Shown: positions 63,165 through 64,000 of the stretch, piece after piece | Layout of the letters: every line of letters starts with the position of its first letter | Numbering within the stretch: position 1 is the stretch's first letter | Assembly (NCBI GenBank): GCA_030272155.1 | Contig: CP126193.1 | Coordinates: 2,790,001-2,854,000, forward strand | Source of the DNA: Tetradesmus obliquus | Lineage: Eukaryota; Chlorophyta; Chlorophyceae; Sphaeropleales; Scenedesmaceae | Length of the DNA: 64,000 nucleotides | Direction: 5' to 3' | Program-made: the position numbers and the translations under genes | The notes under the pieces: model-generated | Told to the model about the DNA's origin: nothing | The model's input: the letters and a program-made list of their open reading frames with translations, nothing else | Database searches by the model: none

Positions 63165-63977
63165 GCAGCAGAGACAGCAACAGCAGGGCGCATAAGCATA
63201 TACCTTGTGCGACAACACTGCAGCACATGCAAGAATGTAGAACTTGGTGCTGCCAGAGCACACCGTTTCCTAGCCCAATCATCCTCACTTGCTGTGTTGC
63301 TGCATCGCACAAGCGCAACGCTGACACGTATAATGCTGCTGCTGGTGCCGTGTCTTTCCACATCTACATCCACATCCACAACACAACACTTGGGCTCCGT
63401 GCAGCGCAGCAGGCGCACCTGTGTCCTCCACTGCTGCCACCGCCAGCTTGATCCTGCAAGTGCAACCAGCTTCATTTCAGTGCAAGGCAGCGTCCTTGAA
63501 ATAGCAAGGCAGTTGCTGGTTTGACTCCTGTGAGCACTCAAAGCAGTCCCTGCAAACCCTAGTAGCTGCTTGCTGTTGCCAGGAGGTGCCAACAGCACCA
63601 AACGTACCTCTCAGCGCTTGCTGCAGACGCGGCCGCCTTGAAGATGGCATCAACCTAGTTTCCAAGGAGCCAGCAGCAGGCAGCGGCAGCAGCAGCAGCA
63701 GCTGTTTCACTGGCGGGCTCGCTGACATGCTGGGACATGTGTTCCTGCAGCACCAGGAGCAGCTTGACAGCTGCACTGACTCAAGCCCGGGGCGCACCTG
63801 GGCCTGGCTGAACTTGCTATAACGTTTTTGAGCCTTTTTAGCCGTAGAGATGAGCTGCTTCAACGTCTCTAGCTCGCAGAGGGAGTCGCTTGAGGAGCCA
63901 GACGCGACAGAGCCTGCAGTGCTCGGTGGCAACACTGGGAGGGCCACCATGACGGCGTCAGAGCCCGACTCCGACAT
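54401..63977 (-). CDS. ADHE: Bifunctional aldehyde/alcohol dehydrogenase ADHE, 21 exons
   Basis: Exons in gene order: 63977-63798, 63655-63609, 63453-63419, 63120-63098, 62799-62670, 62356-62290, 62068-61881, 61611-61471, 61092-61043, 60656-60404, 59730-59550, 58785-58564, 58260-58116, 57898-57758, 57229-57071, 56525-56390, 56061-55993, 55695-55483, 55286-55210, 54928-54746, 54577-54401. Every junction is in phase; at least 938 aa. The N-terminal CoA-acylating aldehyde dehydrogenase half has GVIAGIVPTTNPTSTVIFK and the catalytic Cys in YGVICASEQNVIVEDE. The C-terminal iron alcohol dehydrogenase half has IIAVGGGSPMDAAKLMW and metal ligands Asp/His in GGLDALVHGLESY and His/His in CHSMAHKLGGSHHVPHGLAN. 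It converts acetyl-CoA to ethanol in fermentation, in mitochondria or plastids of green algae. The frame stays open upstream of 63977 to the window edge, so the true start may lie outside. Confidence 0.95.
54986..55041 (-). repeat. Shadow copy of the start of ADHE exon 20
   Basis: It reads VIRLIEAVEGLKAQLDA with a GCAG acceptor before it, 113 bp upstream of the real exon start at 54928. The match stops after QLD. Confidence 0.9.
56641..56778 (-). repeat. Two shadow copies of the start of ADHE exon 16
   Basis: One copy (56641-56658) encodes TPSMAI with a CAG acceptor, 133 bp upstream of 56525. The other (56740-56778) encodes PSLAIVDANLVD without a clean acceptor AG, a further 120 bp upstream. 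Confidence 0.85.
57300..57488 (-). repeat. Two shadow copies of the start of ADHE exon 15
   Basis: Copies end at 57357 and 57488, 128 and 131 bp apart, each preceded by CAG. The farther copy keeps DIRKRINAIP. The nearer one has lost one base (DIRSAST), which breaks the frame. Confidence 0.9.
58936..59008 (-). tRNA. tRNA-Arg(ACG) inside an ADHE intron
   Basis: The minus strand folds into a full cloverleaf of 73 nt. The acceptor stem is GGTTCCA/TGGAATC (one G-U). The D stem is GCC/GGC, and the A-box is TGGCCAAATGG. The anticodon stem is CCGGT/ACCGG with loop CTACGGA (anticodon ACG). The variable region is AGATT, and the T arm is CCAGG TTCGATC CCTGG, containing the B-box GGTTCGATCC. The discriminator base is G and CCA is not encoded. 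It lies between ADHE exons 11 and 12, on the same strand as the host gene. Confidence 0.95.
59393..59430 (-). repeat. Shadow copy of the 3' end of ADHE exon 11
   Basis: It encodes ILVNSPASQG followed by GTGAGTG, identical in reading to the end of the real exon at 59550, 157 bp downstream in gene direction. Confidence 0.88.
60153..60312 (-). repeat. 160-bp shadow copy of the 3' end of ADHE exon 10
   Basis: It aligns without indels to 60404-60563 and encodes DGRFNADVVGKKPSHLAALF through SYEKLCPVLG with a GTGAGG donor. Only a handful of substitutions are seen (for example VAGIGP becomes VQGISP). It lies 251 bp downstream. No acceptor abuts its start. Confidence 0.95.
60733..60899 (-). repeat. 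Two shadow copies of the start of ADHE exon 10
   Basis: The near copy (60733-60768) encodes VYEDVKAEFVKRA with a TACAG acceptor, 112 bp upstream of 60656. An older copy (60869-60899) still aligns (DVKI-stop-FNQARQG) but has an in-frame stop. Confidence 0.85.
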
Positions 63978-64000
63978 GATAGGTTGGTTAAGGATGGCCT

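Overview
The window is nuclear DNA of a green alga (Chlorophyta). Its genes have many introns, with GTGAGT/GTGCGT-type donors and CTG/CAG-rich 3' splice sites. Long CAG/CTG tracts occur in introns and also encode Ser/Ala runs. The gene set is plant-like: PRMT10, an OSB organellar ssDNA-binding protein, an RH50-type DEAD-box helicase, nucleotide-sugar/TPT transporters, and a bifunctional ADHE of the kind fermentative chlorophytes carry. The CAG richness recalls Sphaeropleales such as Scenedesmus, but that is only a guess. All gene models were assembled by eye from reading frames, splice-site phase and family similarity. Every internal junction given keeps the frame.

Layout. 1.7-4.0 kb (+): HAD-IIA hydrolase. 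5.4-9.3 kb (-): PRMT10. 10.1-12.8 kb (+): plastid lumazine synthase. 14.1-16.2 kb (-): small, probably mitochondrial, single-pass membrane protein. 16.7-20.5 kb (+): DNAJC8-like spliceosomal J protein. 23.1-26.9 kb (-): secreted, exon-modular Cys-rich protein with a GPI-like tail. 30.1-31.7 kb and 32.6-35.1 kb (-): two TPT/nucleotide-sugar transporters of different subclades. 36.2-37.4 kb (+): LamG/jelly-roll protein. 40.9-44.0 kb (-): OSB protein. 44.7-47.0 kb (-): ketopantoate-reductase-like protein. 48.1-52.5 kb (+): RH50-like helicase. 54.4-64.0 kb (-): ADHE in 21 exons, with a tRNA-Arg(ACG) inside one intron. The genes do not form a pathway; this is an ordinary mixed nuclear neighbourhood.

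The most unusual property is structural. In at least six genes, pieces of exons with their splice site have been tandemly copied into the adjacent intron. The polarity is strict: copies of an exon's 5' end (with its 3' splice site) lie upstream of the exon, and copies of its 3' end (with its donor) lie downstream. The spacing of copies is often 112-133 bp. In three genes the stop-codon end of the last exon is also repeated in the 3' flank. These shadows create tandem splice acceptors, candidate frame-shifting exons and possible alternative C termini. About one third of the window (notably 26.9-30.1 and 37.4-40.9 kb) holds no gene I can support.
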